Shown in pieces: positions 9,345 through 18,805 of a stretch of 32,250 bases of DNA. This stretch comes from Candidatus Woesearchaeota archaeon. Its GTDB lineage: Archaea; Nanobdellota; Nanobdellia; Woesearchaeales; UBA10216. Position numbers and translations under genes: made by a program. How positions within the stretch are numbered: the stretch's first letter is position 1; each line of letters starts with the position of its first letter. Location: positions 1 to 32,250 of the forward strand of contig JACPBZ010000020.1 in the NCBI GenBank assembly GCA_016180105.1, given 5' to 3'. The notes beneath the pieces were generated by a model. That model made no database searches and was not told the origin of the DNA. It was given only the letters and a program-made list of their open reading frames with translations.

Positions 9345-10406
9345 ATGGGACTTACAGCTTCAGAGTACAAAAACATAAGGGACGAGCTGCTCGCATCCGA
9401 AACACCATTCTTTCTCTTCCACGATGACCCCGACGGCCTCACGTCATTCCTGCTCCTGAAGCGCTTCATCGGAAAAGGAAGGGGAATGATGGTAAAAGCA
9501 GAGCCAAACGTCAATGACCGCTTCCTGGCAGCAGTAAAAAGCAACAAGCCCGACACCGTGTTTGTACTCGACGTTGCACTAATGCAGCAGTCCTTCGTCG
9601 ACACAATCAAAAGCCACACCTTCGGGGTAAAAAACATAGTCTGGATAGACCACCACCAGCCAGTTTCGCTTAATGGGGTGCAATACTTCAACCCGCGCAT
9701 TCATTCCCCCAAGAACAACCCGCCAGCAAGCTACCTCTGCTACAAGACAGTGGCTGCAGAAAGAAAGGAAGACCTTTGGCTCGCAATGATAGGCATAGTA
9801 AGCGACTGGCACATGCCCGAATTCGCCGAGGAATACATAAAAGAATACCCTGACCTGCTGCCTAAGAGAATGACCGCAGAAGAGGCACTATTCACAACAC
9901 CCCTCGGAAAACTTGGAAGGATACTCTCATTCATGCTGAAAGGGCCAACATCAGAAGCGCACGCCTGCATCCGCGCACTGGAAAAAATAAAAGACCCGCA
10001 CGAGATACTGGAGCGGACAACAGGACCCGGAAAGTTCATCCACAACAAGTTCAAGGCCATCAACAACGAGTACGAAAAGCTGCTCGTTGCCGCAAAAGAG
10101 GCGGCCAATGCGAGCAGCGACAAGAAGTTCCTCATCTACACTTACAAGAGCCAGCAAAGCTTTTCAGGAGACCTCGCGAACGAACTGCTGTTCCTATACC
10201 CAGACAGGATACTTGTGGTTGGCAGGGAAAGGCAGGAAGCCTATATGCTCAGCTTCCGTGCGCGAAACGTTCCAGTGCTGCCTGGACTGAAAAAGGCACT
10301 GGTCGGCATAGACGGCTACGGAGGCGGACACGAAAACGCCTGCGGAGGCTCAGTCAACAAGAACGACTTTGAAAAATTTGTTGAACAGTTCAAGGCACAG
10401 TTCTAG
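9345..10406 (+). CDS. DHH-family phosphoesterase (RecJ-like / DHHA1)
   Basis: FFLFHDDPDGLTSFLLLKRF, DTVFVLDVAL, IVWIDHHQPV, GYGGGHENACGGSV. ATG at 9345 preferred. Confidence 0.9.
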   Translation: MGLTASEYKNIRDELLASETPFFLFHDDPDGLTSFLLLKRFIGKGRGMMVKAEPNVNDRFLAAVKSNKPDTVFVLDVALMQQSFVDTIKSHTFGVKNIVWIDHHQPVSLNGVQYFNPRIHSPKNNPPASYLCYKTVAAERKEDLWLAMIGIVSDWHMPEFAEEYIKEYPDLLPKRMTAEEALFTTPLGKLGRILSFMLKGPTSEAHACIRALEKIKDPHEILERTTGPGKFIHNKFKAINNEYEKLLVAAKEAANASSDKKFLIYTYKSQQSFSGDLANELLFLYPDRILVVGRERQEAYMLSFRARNVPVLPGLKKALVGIDGYGGGHENACGGSVNKNDFEKFVEQFKAQF

Positions 10407-10449
10407 TTACCTGTTCTCGATCGGTGTAATAGCATAGGAAGTTTTATAT

Positions 10450-10473
10450 ATTACAATTTATTACAAACGTAAT
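10450..10473 (+). promoter_or_regulatory. Putative TA operator abutting the PIN-gene start codon
   Basis: TATA-like TTTATATA just upstream; ATTACAA repeated at 10450 and 10460 (10-bp phase); ATTAC-AAAC-GTAAT dyad at 10460-10473 ends directly at the ATG at 10474. Confidence 0.5.
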
Positions 10474-10971
10474 ATGATTGTTTTTGATTCGTCTACGCTT
10501 ATACTCTTGACGAAGATTGAGCTAATAAACCCTGTCCTGAACGATTATAAAGGGGACGCCTTCATTGCGGAAGCTGTTAAGGCTGAGACAACTGCCAAGG
10601 AAGCCTTTGACGGTTCAATAATAAAACGGCTGGTTGAAACAGGCAAAATAAAGGTCAAGAATGCAGAAGGAGCTGAGACTGCAAAACTGATGGATGATTT
10701 CAGGCTGGACAAGGGCGAAGCAGAAACAATAACCCTGGCACTGAGGCTCAAAAACAGCTTAGTAGCCACCGATGACAAAAACGCCATTAAGGCATGCAAG
10801 GTAGTAAGAGTAGATTTTGCAACAGCAATGGACTTTTTAATCAGGGCAAAGGAAAAAGGCTTATTGGACGTTGAAATGTCATTGGCGATGCTTGAAAAGC
10901 TCACGAAATTTGGGAGATATGCACAGGGAATAGTGAAAGATTCCAAAGCTAAACTAATTGGAGGAAAGTAA
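10474..10971 (+). CDS. PIN-domain-like nuclease (DUF3368-type), putative toxin
   Basis: MIVFDSSTLILLTKIE, LDKGEAETITLALRLKNSLVATDDKNAIKACK. Confidence 0.85.
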   Translation: MIVFDSSTLILLTKIELINPVLNDYKGDAFIAEAVKAETTAKEAFDGSIIKRLVETGKIKVKNAEGAETAKLMDDFRLDKGEAETITLALRLKNSLVATDDKNAIKACKVVRVDFATAMDFLIRAKEKGLLDVEMSLAMLEKLTKFGRYAQGIVKDSKAKLIGGK

Positions 10972-10972
10972 A

Positions 10973-11269
10973 ATGGACAAAACACTTAGCGTAAGGATTG
11001 GAAAGGAGGACTATGACTTTGTCAAGGGATTTGCTAATGAAAACAAGGAAGAAATTTCCAAAGCCGTGAGAGTTTTAGTTGACAAAGGCAGATTGATGCA
11101 TGCCATAGAAAGCTACAGGAATGGAAAAGCGTCTCTTGGAAGAGCTGCCAAGCTGGCAGGAGTTTCCATAAGCGAAATAATGGACCTTTTGGCAGAGTTT
11201 GGCGTGAAGAGCAATGTTGAAGTCGAAGATTACCTAGAAGGCTTGAAAAACTTAAGAAAACAATGGTAA
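10973..11269 (+). CDS. UPF0175-like putative antitoxin
   Basis: Starts 2 nt after the PIN ORF; SIRIGKEDYDFVKGFA-type N-terminus and GKASLGRAAKLAGVSISEIMDLLAEFGVKSN, typical of UPF0175. Confidence 0.85.
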   Translation: MDKTLSVRIGKEDYDFVKGFANENKEEISKAVRVLVDKGRLMHAIESYRNGKASLGRAAKLAGVSISEIMDLLAEFGVKSNVEVEDYLEGLKNLRKQW

Positions 11270-11270
11270 G

Positions 11271-11654
11271 TCAGCTTTTCTCAAAACTCAGAGCTAGCGA
11301 GTTAATGCAGTACCGCTTGCCGCCCTTGTCGCGGGGGCCGTCGTCGAAAACGTGGCCAAGATGGGAGCCGCAACGCTTGCACATCACCTCAATCCTGCGC
11401 ATGCCGAAGCTGTTGTCGTCCTGCGTCTTGATGCTTCCCGCGTTGGCCGCGAAGAACGCAGGCCAGCCGCAGCCGCTATCGTACTTCGTATCTGAATTAA
11501 ACAGCACGCTGCCGCAGGCAGCGCACTTGTAGCTGCCACTGTCAAAAAGCGCGTCGTATTTGCCGCTGAAAGGCGCCTCGGTGCCCTTCTCGCGAAGGAC
11601 GCGGTACTGCTCTGGAGAGAGCTTCTTTTTCCATCCTGATTCGGTTTTTTCCAT
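11271..11654 (-). CDS. msrB: Peptide-methionine (R)-S-oxide reductase
   Basis: CAACGSVLFNSDTKYDSGCGWPAFFA, RIEVMCKRCGSHLGHVFDDGP, RYCINSLALSF. Confidence 0.96.
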   Translation of the reverse strand: MEKTESGWKKKLSPEQYRVLREKGTEAPFSGKYDALFDSGSYKCAACGSVLFNSDTKYDSGCGWPAFFAANAGSIKTQDDNSFGMRRIEVMCKRCGSHLGHVFDDGPRDKGGKRYCINSLALSFEKS

Positions 11655-11730
11655 CTTGAGGCGTATGCGCATTCACTTTTTAATAAGCTTCCCGCAAAAA
11701 TTTTTAAATAAATGGCTCCCTTTATCAAAA

Positions 11731-12159
11731 ATGCATTCTGGACTTGGCGCTGCACTTCTTTACACTGTCCCTGAAAACAGGCTCATCTTGTCCTGGGAAG
11801 GCTGGCCACTGACGCTTGCAGCACTATACGAGAGGCATATGGGCATAATGCGCCGCATTCAAAATGGCGACAACAGTTGCCTGGAACTCACAGTTTCCTC
11901 TTTAGGCCAGAAGGCTGCTTCAGACGGGGCTGTCAGGGTAGACCTGGCAATAAACGGATCTTCCATTGACCTGAGAGAGGCAATCGCAGCTTATACGACT
12001 AAAGCAGGCATCCCACAGATGGTCTCAGGCCTGGCAGAGAACCCTTTTAACTTATCGAATACGGTGAGACAAGAAATGACCCGCGTTCTTCAGCAGTTTG
12101 GGTTTTCCTTGAACACAAAAGCGCTTGGGCTTGGCTACGCAGTGACTAGAACAGATTGA
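11731..12159 (+). CDS. Hypothetical protein
   Basis: Frame open from 11560, but TATA-like TTTTTAAATAAATGG at ~11700 and the ATG at 11731 (MHSGLGAALLYTVPENRLIL...) support the shorter 142-aa form. Confidence 0.55.
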   Translation: MHSGLGAALLYTVPENRLILSWEGWPLTLAALYERHMGIMRRIQNGDNSCLELTVSSLGQKAASDGAVRVDLAINGSSIDLREAIAAYTTKAGIPQMVSGLAENPFNLSNTVRQEMTRVLQQFGFSLNTKALGLGYAVTRTD

Positions 12160-12162
12160 ATC

Positions 12163-12249
12163 TCACGCGTGGTGAAAGATAATCTTATACTCGGAAAAGT
12201 CCCTAAGCCTGTAAGTCCTTGTCTGAAACGTTTCCAGTCCCAAAATCAT
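12163..12249 (-). CDS. Micro-ORF translationally coupled to the ligase gene
   Basis: MILGLETFQTRTYRLRDFSEYKIIFHHA* starts in an ATGA overlap with the ligase stop codon; the remaining intergenic space is almost nil. Confidence 0.3.
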   Translation of the reverse strand: MILGLETFQTRTYRLRDFSEYKIIFHHA

Positions 12250-14012
12250 CCCTTTGTCTTCTTCTGCTGCTGATACAGCCCCTCAACATCCTCAAGGGTG
12301 TTTATGTCATCCACGCCTTTCTCGTCAGTGCGGTTGCGGATAACCCTGGGGAAACGCAGCGCATAGCCTGATTCGTATGTTGGGCTTTTCTGGATTTCCT
12401 CGTAGGCAACTTCCAGGATTATTTTCGGCTTAACCTTCACGTAGCGGCCTTCCTGCTCTTGAATTAGTGGCCTTAGAAGCTCTGTGACTTCATCAAAGCT
12501 GAAGCCTTCCTCGCGCTTCTCCTTCAAGCCGGTTGAGACTTTCCCAATCTCCAGGAGCTTTCCGCCATCGTGCCTGCAGGCAAGGTAGTAGCTGCTGAGC
12601 CACTTTGCGCGCTTGCCCTCGCCCCACTCGGCAGCCACAATGACCAGGTCAAGATTTTCCATCACCTTCTTGTACTTCAGCATATAGCCCACCCTGGCTC
12701 CGGGCTGGTATGGAGCGTCAAGCTTCTTTATCATCAGGCCCTCGGTGCCATCGGCCTTCGCTTTCCTGAAAAACTTCTCAATTTCAGACTCGGATGCTGA
12801 CACAATGGATGTTGAAATCTTCAGGTTCCCAGGCTCAGGCCGAACCATTGACTCAACCAGCAACCTTCTCTTATGGAATGGCTCTGCCGTGAGGTTCTTC
12901 CCATCGTGGCTGATAATGTCAAAAACGTTAACTTCCACGGGAAGCTCCATCATTAGCCTTTCAATGTCATACTTCCGCTTTATCCTCTGCGAAATGTCCT
13001 GGAAAGGAACATACTTCCGCGTTTTGGGATCGTAGCCGACTGCCTCAGTGTCAAGAATGTACCTGTCTCCCTTGACGCATTTTTTCAGGTAATCCACAAC
13101 TTCCGGGAACTGGGCAGTGACGTTTTCCAGGCGCCTGGTATAAAGCCAGAAATCATTCCCGTTGCGGTGGCACTCCAGCCTGAAGCCATCGTACTTGTAC
13201 TCGCACTGGGCTGGCCTGCCAACGGCATCAAGGGCTTCCTTAACAGTGTCAACTTTCAAGGCAAGCATAACCTTTATTGGATTTCCTATCTTTACTTCAA
13301 CCTTGTCGAGGCCGACAACTCCCTCTGTCTTTGCTTTCCTGGCAACAACCGCAAAGTCATTTGTTAAGTCATATGCCGCCTGGATTTTTGCCAATAGCTC
13401 GTTATACTCCTCCCTGGCTTCTGCCGTTGCCTTGCCATCCTGTTCCATTACCTCGGCGGCAACCTTGGGAAAGTAAGCCCACGCAATTGAATCCCTGAGT
13501 ATGCCAGCCCCGGTGCCCACCCTAAGCTGCCCAAGAACAGTCCGGGTTACGTAGCGAGCCTCCACTCCGCGGGCTGAGCTGAGAAGCTCTGCGATGAGCT
13601 GAAGCTTCCTGTCAACGCTTCCAGAGCCGGTGAGGTCAGTCAGCCTGCGAAGATTGTCAAAGACTTTTTTCACCGTAAGCTCTGTTGAGGAAAGCGTTGC
13701 CTGCCTCTTGGTCCTAATCAGCAACTCTGCAACCTTGCCAAGGTCACCAGACCTTGCCCACTCCCTCTCAATGGCTGCTAACGGGGAGCCGGAAGCCAGG
13801 CTTATTGCCTTCACGACAAGCTGGTTGGCAACGCCAATCTCGCGCTCATCATAAGCAGGGAAAACCCTTCCCTGCACAAGAAGGATGACTGGCTCAATCT
13901 CCTCAGCAGAGGCCTTCCTCAGAAACTCAGACAGGAACCTTGTCTTCTCAAGCCTCTTCGAAGTGCTGTCAAGCTGCTCGTAAAGGGCGACAAGTTCAGA
14001 GTATTTCATCAC
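12246..14012 (-). CDS. lig: ATP-dependent DNA ligase
   Basis: Motif I EYKYDGFRLECHR, ILDTEAVGYD, EGLMIKKLDAPYQPGARVGYMLKYKK, C-terminal RFPRVIRNRTDEKGVDDINTLEDV. Confidence 0.97.
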   Translation of the reverse strand: MMKYSELVALYEQLDSTSKRLEKTRFLSEFLRKASAEEIEPVILLVQGRVFPAYDEREIGVANQLVVKAISLASGSPLAAIEREWARSGDLGKVAELLIRTKRQATLSSTELTVKKVFDNLRRLTDLTGSGSVDRKLQLIAELLSSARGVEARYVTRTVLGQLRVGTGAGILRDSIAWAYFPKVAAEVMEQDGKATAEAREEYNELLAKIQAAYDLTNDFAVVARKAKTEGVVGLDKVEVKIGNPIKVMLALKVDTVKEALDAVGRPAQCEYKYDGFRLECHRNGNDFWLYTRRLENVTAQFPEVVDYLKKCVKGDRYILDTEAVGYDPKTRKYVPFQDISQRIKRKYDIERLMMELPVEVNVFDIISHDGKNLTAEPFHKRRLLVESMVRPEPGNLKISTSIVSASESEIEKFFRKAKADGTEGLMIKKLDAPYQPGARVGYMLKYKKVMENLDLVIVAAEWGEGKRAKWLSSYYLACRHDGGKLLEIGKVSTGLKEKREEGFSFDEVTELLRPLIQEQEGRYVKVKPKIILEVAYEEIQKSPTYESGYALRFPRVIRNRTDEKGVDDINTLEDVEGLYQQQKKTKG

Positions 14013-14119
14013 GAAAACTGCGGCAATCCAGCTTTAAATAGTTTTATTCCATGCAACTGGGCAACCGCAATGTTTTTTAAGCTGCGGCAAAATGCATGGC
14101 AAATTGAAAAGAGGCAAGA

Positions 14120-15778
14120 ATGAGTTATTCTATGTTTTATGACATCGGAATAGCAGTCGCGGCTGCGACCGCCCTGGCCATAATCTTCAACCTATTGAAG
14201 CAACCCACCATCCTAGGATTCATAATCGCGGGCCTGCTAATCGGCCCAGTATTCGGCGTGGTGAAAGACAAGGCACTGCTTGGCAATTTCTCTGAGCTGG
14301 GAATTGCACTCCTGCTTTTCATCATAGGGATAGAGCTTGACATCAAAAGGATAAGGCAGCTCGGAATAACTTCCCTGGCGGTCGGCTTCCTACAGGTTGT
14401 GGTGACAACAGTCATAAGCTACTTCGTGGCCCTCGCCGTTGGCTTTTCACAGCTTCAGGCAGCTTACATCGGCCTGATAGTAACATTCTCAAGCACAATG
14501 GTGGTCGTAAAGCTTCTCTCAGACAAGAACGAGCTTGACTCACTCCACGGCGAGCTTGTGCTCGGCATACTCCTGGTTCAAGACCTCCTGGCAGTATTCG
14601 CCATGGCACTGCTTACCACCGTGGGCAATTTCAGCGCTGCCGCCCTGGCAAAAATAGCAGGCGAAGGGGCAGTTCTAATCGCAAGCGCTCTCGTTGCAGG
14701 CTATGCGCTCAACAAGGTGCTAAAATACGCGGTAAGGTCCAAAGAGCTGCTTTTCATATTCGCCCTGTCAGTCTGCATGATATTCGCGGCTTGGGCAGCA
14801 TTCCTTGATTACTCGCTGGCAATTGGCGCCTTCATAGCCGGAATAATACTCGGCAACACGCAATACAACTACGAGATAGCGGGAAAAGTCAAGCCGCTAA
14901 GGGATTTCTTCCTCACGATATTCTTCGTAAGCCTCGGGATGCAGCTCACCCTTGACAACTCAAATGGCCTGCTGGTAAAGACCGCCGCAGCTGCCATACT
15001 GGTGGTAGTGCTAAAGCCAATCATCACTTTCATTATAACGAAACTCCTGAAGTTCGGCAACAGGACCGCCCTGCTGGCATCAATCCAGCTGGGCCAGGTG
15101 AGCGAATTCTCCCTCATCCTGGTTGCCGCTGGCATATCGCTGGGCCACATAGGCAACGAGTTCTTCTCAATCACGGCATTCCTGGCAATGATAACCTTCG
15201 CACTGACAGCATACGCAATCAAGTTCGACAACAAGATATACTCTGCCTTAAGCCCGTTCCTCCGAACATTTGAAAAACTCTCCAAGAAGGAGGAACACCT
15301 CACCAGCCTCCCCCCGAAGCTCAAAGGACACGTGATAATCTTCGGCGTATACAAGATGGGAGGCGAAATAATAAAGCTTCTCAGACAGAAAAAAGAAAAA
15401 TTCGTCGTCGTGGACTATAACCCTGAAAAGACGAGAGACCTCATCAAACACGGAGTCAACTGCATCTGCTCTGACATGGGCAATTGGGACATTGACGAAA
15501 TGCTGCACTATCCGGATGCCAGGGCAATAGTTTCAACTATCCGCGACAAGGACAATAACCTTGCCCTAATAAGCAGAATAAGGAGTTCCGGCTCCAAGGC
15601 GTCCATAATAGCAGCAGCCTTTTCTGAAGAAGAAGCCTCGGAACTTTACAGGAAAGGGGCCGACTTTGTAATGCTGCCAGACCAGATGGCCGGAGAGCAC
15701 ATAGTTTTCAACCTGCTCCCAAAAAAGCCACAGGCACTGAGAAAGCTCGCAGGAAAGGGCGGGAAACTGCCGAGATAA
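14120..15778 (+). CDS. CPA2-family monovalent cation/proton antiporter with TrkA-N-like domain
   Basis: QPTILGFIIAGLLIGP, LLFIIGIELDIKRI, GQVSEFSLILVAAG, then HVIIFGVYKMGGEIIKLLRQKKEKFVVVDYNPE. Confidence 0.94.
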   Translation: MSYSMFYDIGIAVAAATALAIIFNLLKQPTILGFIIAGLLIGPVFGVVKDKALLGNFSELGIALLLFIIGIELDIKRIRQLGITSLAVGFLQVVVTTVISYFVALAVGFSQLQAAYIGLIVTFSSTMVVVKLLSDKNELDSLHGELVLGILLVQDLLAVFAMALLTTVGNFSAAALAKIAGEGAVLIASALVAGYALNKVLKYAVRSKELLFIFALSVCMIFAAWAAFLDYSLAIGAFIAGIILGNTQYNYEIAGKVKPLRDFFLTIFFVSLGMQLTLDNSNGLLVKTAAAAILVVVLKPIITFIITKLLKFGNRTALLASIQLGQVSEFSLILVAAGISLGHIGNEFFSITAFLAMITFALTAYAIKFDNKIYSALSPFLRTFEKLSKKEEHLTSLPPKLKGHVIIFGVYKMGGEIIKLLRQKKEKFVVVDYNPEKTRDLIKHGVNCICSDMGNWDIDEMLHYPDARAIVSTIRDKDNNLALISRIRSSGSKASIIAAAFSEEEASELYRKGADFVMLPDQMAGEHIVFNLLPKKPQALRKLAGKGGKLPR

Positions 15779-15815
15779 GATAAAGTTAATAAATGCAGCA
15801 AATCAAGGAAAAGCT

Positions 15816-16535
15816 ATGGATGTTTTTGAAGCATTAAAGGCGCGAAGAAGCATAAGAAAATACCTTGACCTGCCAGTGGAATGGGACAAGGTAGGAAGCG
15901 TCCTTGAAGCAGGGCGGCTTGCCCCATCCTCGGGCAATTTACAATCGTGGAAATTCATAGTCATAAGGGACATCAACAAGAAAAAGCTCATTGCAGAAGC
16001 TTGCGCGCAGCAGTACTGGATGGAGCAAGCACCGGTCCACATAGTCATTGTTGGAGTTTTCGCCAAGTACCAAAGATTCTTCGGTGACCGCGGAAAGGAC
16101 CTCTACGTAATCCAGGACTGTGCAATTGCAGCAACGCAAATGATGCTCGCAGCCCACGCCCTCGGACTTGGAAGCTGCTTCGTGAGCGCCATAAACGAGG
16201 ATAAAATTGGCGAAATAATCCTGATAAGGGGCGGGGCAAGGCCCCTCGGAGTCCTCACGCTCGGCTACCCGGCGGAGCAGCCAAAAATGCCACTGAGATA
16301 CAGGCTCGAGAACATCGCATATCTGGAGACAGACGCCGGAAGGGCTTACGTGCACGGCTACGGGCCCGGAAGGATAGCAGACCTAGATGACACATTCACG
16401 AACTGGCGCTTCGCAGAGAGGGGCATAAAATACGTGAAGGAAGCTGCCAAGGACATAGACCGGGCAACGACAGAAAAAAGAAAAGGCTTCCTCGGAAAGC
16501 TAATGGAAAAGACAAAGCGCAAGAAGCCAACATAG
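15816..16535 (+). CDS. Nitroreductase family protein
   Basis: VFEALKARRSIRKYLDLPVEWDKVGSVLEAGRLAPSSGNLQSWKFIVI, AIAATQMMLAAHALGLGSCFVSA. Confidence 0.94.
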   Translation: MDVFEALKARRSIRKYLDLPVEWDKVGSVLEAGRLAPSSGNLQSWKFIVIRDINKKKLIAEACAQQYWMEQAPVHIVIVGVFAKYQRFFGDRGKDLYVIQDCAIAATQMMLAAHALGLGSCFVSAINEDKIGEIILIRGGARPLGVLTLGYPAEQPKMPLRYRLENIAYLETDAGRAYVHGYGPGRIADLDDTFTNWRFAERGIKYVKEAAKDIDRATTEKRKGFLGKLMEKTKRKKPT

Positions 16536-16548
16536 ACTAAATGGCTTA

Positions 16549-16679
16549 GTAGAAAATCTGTAGTTTCGCTGCCTTCGGTCGTTGCCATGACTCACTTTCT
16601 CCTCACCTACGGTTCCCGTGGTGGGGGAAAGTGATCTTGGTGTCAGCCAAGACGAAGGCAGGTGGAAGACATTTTCTAC
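16549..16679. other. Nested inverted-repeat element (possible structured RNA, bidirectional terminator or miniature element)
   Basis: Stem 1 GTAGAAAAT (16549-16557)/ATTTTCTAC (16671-16679); stem 2 CTGCCTTCG (16569-16577)/CGAAGGCAG (16653-16661); stem 3 TCACTTTC (16592-16599)/GAAAGTGA (16627-16634), continuing toward CACC/GGTG. Confidence 0.65.
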
Positions 16680-16688
16680 AGAACCAAA

Positions 16689-18263
16689 CTAAAGCGCATC
16701 TGACTGCGAGGACTTCCTTGCCTTCACCGCGAAGAAGGCAACCAGGATGCCAATGATGATTCCAGCAACCATTGATGCCTTCTGAATGTCAGAACGGCTC
16801 AGCTTCCTCTTCGGCTTTTTCACCTCATCCCCTGTTGAGGCTTCACTACTCTCTGCTGCAGCCTCCTTAACCTCACCAGGTTCAGCTGCTTGCCGTGCCT
16901 CTTCCTGCCGCGGCAGCGAGGGGGAGGCAGGCTGAGAAGCGACTTCTGTTACTTTTAACGGCAGCACGCCCTGCTCAACAAGCTCCTGGCCATAAACAGT
17001 ATAATACTTTATCGCGCCTGTCAAGTTGCCAGATTGGGCTGCTGGCTTGAACTCAAAGCTTCCGTGGCCAAGGCTTGTTATGCTCCCGGAACTGAAAACG
17101 TCGCTCCCTCCAAAAGCGGCAGAAACATTGAAAATTTCCATATTCGAGGGATTGACCACGTCAGCCAAAACCCTTCCTGAAGTGTTATCGAACTTAATAA
17201 GCCTGAAATAAGGGGCGGGCAAGGTGGTGTTCAATGGAATCGCCGAGCTCGAAGACTGGGAAAAGCCGTTGTGAATCCAAGTGGCATTGACCAATACAGA
17301 ATAAACGCCCACAAGAACAGCCTCAGAACCCACCAGAAAATCCAGGCTTCCATTAAGGCTGGTAAGCTTGTCGCCGTAAGACATCACAAGGCCGCCGTTC
17401 CCCCTGGTTGCAGTGGCATCCCTAGAAATCAAGGAGGATTTCGCCGCAGCCGGGATTAAAGACGCAAAAATAAAGGAAGAAACATATTCCTTTGAGGAGA
17501 TGTTAAACGTAATGTTGAACTTCTGCCCCAGAGAGAGCTGGCCAGGGAAAGTTGCATTGGCAGAAACCACCAAGTCCTTCACAACCACGGCAAAAGAAGC
17601 TTCCACCTTCTCCCTCTTTATCGCGTCAAACTCAACACTTGACAAAAGAAAGTAGCTTCCAGGCGCCAATGCCCTGAGCTTGTAATTGCAGTGCTTTACC
17701 CCGCCATCCACGATTTCAGTGTTCATCAGCAACGAATTGCCCGAGAGCTCGCAGGGCTGGTCAGGCAGCTCTATTATCGCAAAACCCGAAGGCACAGACT
17801 CAGAAAAATAAGCCGAGCCAGATGCCGTGCCTGAATTTGTCACGTTGACATAAACAATTGTTTCCTCACCAACCTCAAGACTGTTTTTCTCAGCATATTT
17901 TGAAACCTTTATGTCTGGCGCAAGGCGGCTGAGCTTTATGGTAAACTCATAGACCTCAGGCACATCAAGAGTGTTATTATAGCGAAGGAACTTTGCCCCA
18001 TCGTAGCAGCCCTCAAAAGACTTGCTCCTGGAGCAGCTCTGATTCTCAATGCCAAAGCCCTCGCCAGCAATCTCAACAACGACCCTGTCAAGAGGCGCAA
18101 CAGAAGATATGGTGAATTTCTCGCCCCCGGATGCGGCGTACCCGTAGCCAGCAAGCACACCCCCGCTGAAAATCTGGGTATCAACAGCAGAAGCAACGCC
18201 TGAAAAAGCAAGGAAGCAAAACAAAACAACTGCGACTGCCAGCCACACCTTTTTATTTGGCAT
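16689..18263 (-). CDS. Secreted, membrane-anchored surface protein (CARDB/DUF11-like repeats suspected)
   Basis: Signal peptide VWLAVAVVLFCFLAFSGVASAV; beta-rich body with KNSLEVGEETIVYVNVTNSGTASGSAYFSESVPSGF; C-terminal TM SMVAGIIIGILVAFFAV plus basic tail. Confidence 0.75.
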   Translation of the reverse strand: MPNKKVWLAVAVVLFCFLAFSGVASAVDTQIFSGGVLAGYGYAASGGEKFTISSVAPLDRVVVEIAGEGFGIENQSCSRSKSFEGCYDGAKFLRYNNTLDVPEVYEFTIKLSRLAPDIKVSKYAEKNSLEVGEETIVYVNVTNSGTASGSAYFSESVPSGFAIIELPDQPCELSGNSLLMNTEIVDGGVKHCNYKLRALAPGSYFLLSSVEFDAIKREKVEASFAVVVKDLVVSANATFPGQLSLGQKFNITFNISSKEYVSSFIFASLIPAAAKSSLISRDATATRGNGGLVMSYGDKLTSLNGSLDFLVGSEAVLVGVYSVLVNATWIHNGFSQSSSSAIPLNTTLPAPYFRLIKFDNTSGRVLADVVNPSNMEIFNVSAAFGGSDVFSSGSITSLGHGSFEFKPAAQSGNLTGAIKYYTVYGQELVEQGVLPLKVTEVASQPASPSLPRQEEARQAAEPGEVKEAAAESSEASTGDEVKKPKRKLSRSDIQKASMVAGIIIGILVAFFAVKARKSSQSDAL

Positions 18264-18294
18264 GGCCGAGCCTTAAGTTTGGACATATTTAAGC

Positions 18295-18753
18295 CTATCG
18301 CGAAGCCTTCAGGCTCTCGGAAAGAGAAGCCTCATCAACCGGGTCAACAAGCTCAGACATCGCCCTCAGGCCCTGCAAGAGGCTGCTCCTGTCACAAACC
18401 TTATTATGGAGAAAAGGCTTCAGGACCCACTTGTCCTCGCTAGAGGAAAACGGGTTGATGAAAACAAGAAACAGGCTGCTGTTGACCACAAGGCTGTCCC
18501 ACACAGCGTAAACCTCCTTGATGTTCTGCTCATTGCTAAGCGAAATGACCATCGAAGGCTTCCTTGCCGCGCCGAGCAGGACAACCCCTGACAGGGAAGG
18601 CGCGATAAGGCAATCGGAAGAAGTCCCGTCATTGTTCTCAATGACAAAGCCGAAGTCAGCATCCTTAACGCGGGAAATTTTTTTCTGGATATCCCTATGC
18701 CTAACATAATTCAATGCCCATTCCTTCAGGGCATCAAAAACAATGCCTGCCAT
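18295..18753 (-). CDS. Hypothetical protein divergent from the HerA-like gene
   Basis: [43 protein letters not shown]...; the start at 18753 avoids overlap with the divergent gene. Confidence 0.55.
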   Translation of the reverse strand: MAGIVFDALKEWALNYVRHRDIQKKISRVKDADFGFVIENNDGTSSDCLIAPSLSGVVLLGAARKPSMVISLSNEQNIKEVYAVWDSLVVNSSLFLVFINPFSSSEDKWVLKPFLHNKVCDRSSLLQGLRAMSELVDPVDEASLSESLKASR

Positions 18754-18805
18754 TGCCACCGTAAATACCAGAATGTTTTTAAAGATTTCCGGCAATTTCC
18801 GCAGC

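Noticed and set aside
15248-15508. Short antisense ORFs across the CPA2 antiporter gene
   Set aside because: Overlap a well-supported CDS; no independent evidence.
14120-15778. Possible non-functional TrkA-N (GVYKMG instead of GxGxxG) in the antiporter
   Set aside because: Degenerate glycine motifs are common in archaeal CPA2 C-terminal domains; not unusual enough to report.
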